Below the pieces are notes generated by a model that was not told where the DNA came from, did no database searches, and saw only the letters and a program-made list of their open reading frames with translations. A DNA stretch of 64,000 bases from Chaetoceros tenuissimus. Its lineage: Eukaryota; Bacillariophyta; Thalassiosirophyceae; Chaetocerotales; Chaetocerotaceae. Positions within the stretch are counted from its first letter, which is position 1. Each line of letters opens with the position of its first letter. The stretch is taken from the NCBI GenBank assembly GCA_021927905.1, contig BLLK01000023.1, positions 1,178,001-1,242,000 on the forward strand, in the 5' to 3' direction. Both the position numbers and the translations under genes were made by a program. Below, piece by piece: positions 62,920 to 64,000 of the stretch.

Positions 62920-64000
62920 CTAAAGCTCATCACGTCCTCCATCCTGTTCATAGTAATCATCGTCATCATCTGCATCGTCGTCCTCGTAATAGCTATCAGG
63001 TTTCCCCTCGTAGTCATCATCGTCATCATCATCTGTAGGTTCACTATCACCTTCCTCTTCCGTCACTACTCTCTTGACCTCCTGCTGAGTAGTCAAATTA
63101 GGACTGGTATACTCCCACCAACCAATCAAATCATCTGCCGATTCCACCTTCCAAAGAGTAGGACTCACATACGATCCCAATCTCTTATCATCACAAACAA
63201 CCTTTCCATATCCCAAATGATCCGTCTCTTTCGAAACCACTTGTGGTGGAACATGACATTCACCTTCTACTTCCAATACTGGTTCTCTACCTGGTTCAGT
63301 TTCCTTTTGATACCATAAATCACCTTCTCCTACTGGTCTGTAGTGTGTGAATAAGTTGGTGTAGTATGCTCCTTTTCCCTTGAGTGGACGATTTCTGGAG
63401 TGTAGATTCTTTGCCGATTCGTAGTAGACAATGTCTGTGTGGTAATGGAGGGGGTAAGAAAGTGTGAGTAAGTGACATGAGTAGAATAAGGTAGGGAAAT
63501 GAACACACTCGTGAGCTGAAGCTCACTCGGAAAGACACTGTAGTGTAGTACTGTGTGCAAAATCAAGCTTTGCTTGCTTTTACCGACTGTCGTATGCTGA
63601 AGCTCACTCCAGAAGAAACACACTCGTGAGCTGAAGCTCACTCGATAAGGCACTGTAGTGTAGTACTACTGCTCAGTAAAGACAACGCTCGCTGACGCTC
63701 GCAGCTCCTCACTTCGTTCGTCGCTTCTCACTCCGCTACGCTCCGTTCGACAACGCTCCTCATACTCAACTACTCACCTCCAGGCTCCATAATCACTTCA
63801 TGCAATCTCCCATAATGATCAAAAACTTCGACAGGCCAATCTTCTTCCAAACCCCCTTGTGCCACATTGACAATCAAACTCAAAACATGTGTATTCAATC
63901 GATCCACATGTGTCAACAACCTCGCTCCTTCTTCATATTGTCTCAAACCATACATGACAGTCTGTTCCACCTCTATACCACTCCATTCATTGACCAAATC
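62920..64000 (-). CDS. Prolyl 4-hydroxylase-like 2OG-Fe(II) oxygenase, 5' part outside the window
   Basis: Exons 64000-63778 (continuing beyond the window) and 63434-62920 join in phase 1 (donor GTGAGT, acceptor CACACAG). Seen: RLLTHVDRLNTHVLSLIVNVAQ, with the H-x-D iron ligands, then across the junction YYESAKNLHSRNRP with the second His and RPLKGKGAYYTNLFTHYRP, as in P4H-type domains. The tail is very acidic (runs of Asp, Tyr) and ends in RDEL, an ER-retention type signal, which fits an ER-lumen hydroxylase. Family enzymes hydroxylate proline using 2-oxoglutarate, iron and oxygen; the substrate here is unknown. The intron (63777-63435, 343 nt) is several times longer than others in the window. 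Confidence 0.82.
63502..63667. repeat. 51-bp direct repeat with hairpin units inside the P4H intron
   Basis: Units at 63502-63552 and 63617-63667 are nearly identical (AACACACTCGTGAGCTGAAG...). Each holds the perfect inverted repeat GTGAGCT-GA-AGCTCAC, and an extra half-unit (GCTGAAGCTCACTC) lies near 63597. A further GC-richer stretch to about 63760 has many CGCTC/GACGCTCG strings. It stands out from the AT-rich surroundings, so it may be an inserted short repeat. Confidence 0.75.

Noticed and set aside
62920-63276. Small independent acidic protein on the minus strand
   Set aside because: The frame continues upstream into YYESAKNLHSRNRP and splices in phase to the P4H exon at 63778, so it is the tail of that gene.

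Overview
The window is nuclear DNA of a eukaryotic alga, most likely a centric diatom close to Chaetoceros (C. tenuissimus is my best guess). It is AT-rich, uses the standard genetic code, and has short GT-AG introns, mostly 70-112 nt. The N-terminal block of the leucine-rich-repeat protein at 17.5 kb resembles a large diatom family that I recall from Chaetoceros. The species call is inference.

Layout. 0-12.8 kb: one giant three-exon gene for a UBR4/BIG-family protein. 12.9-17.0 kb: a convergent ten-exon kinesin-14 gene on the minus strand. 17.5-19.4 kb: a BspA-type LRR + RING protein. 19.6-21.2 kb: a minus-strand coiled-coil protein whose C-terminus looks TACC-like. 21.4-62.8 kb: a head-to-tail array of 20 copies of one MYND zinc-finger family, all on the plus strand, with relics between some copies. 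62.9-64.0 kb: the 3' part of a minus-strand prolyl-4-hydroxylase-like gene that ends in an ER-retention tetrapeptide.

The array is the notable feature. Most copies have a tiny first exon coding a constant basic peptide (MGKKSKRR...), a phase-1 intron of about 73-112 nt, and one long exon. That exon holds a conserved helical block (EFMLWSLSD...LTPKKFAKM), a linker, a MYND finger and a conserved C-terminal domain (RVGRA..., CFLRPCE, LACGGKH, LSVDRFITLYICY). Upstream of most copies lies the same three-part promoter module: an inverted CCAAT box in ATTGGGTAGGG, a CRE/bZIP-like TGACGTCA, and a second inverted CCAAT in TGTCATTGGAT. A second subgroup starts MPSRKKKAG, has no intron, and carries TACGTACG upstream instead. 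Two copies are fused to N-terminal TAZ-type zinc fingers. Several copies carry a single stop or a one-base frameshift, and one has lost its MYND finger. An 80-nt identical tract shared by two otherwise diverged copies points to gene conversion. A small transposon with 27-bp inverted ends sits in one promoter, and a paralogous empty site is visible elsewhere in the array.

Taken together, I read the array as a rapidly evolving, apparently co-regulated family of probable nuclear adaptor or regulatory proteins. Its function is unknown; nothing in the sequence shows an enzymatic SET domain.
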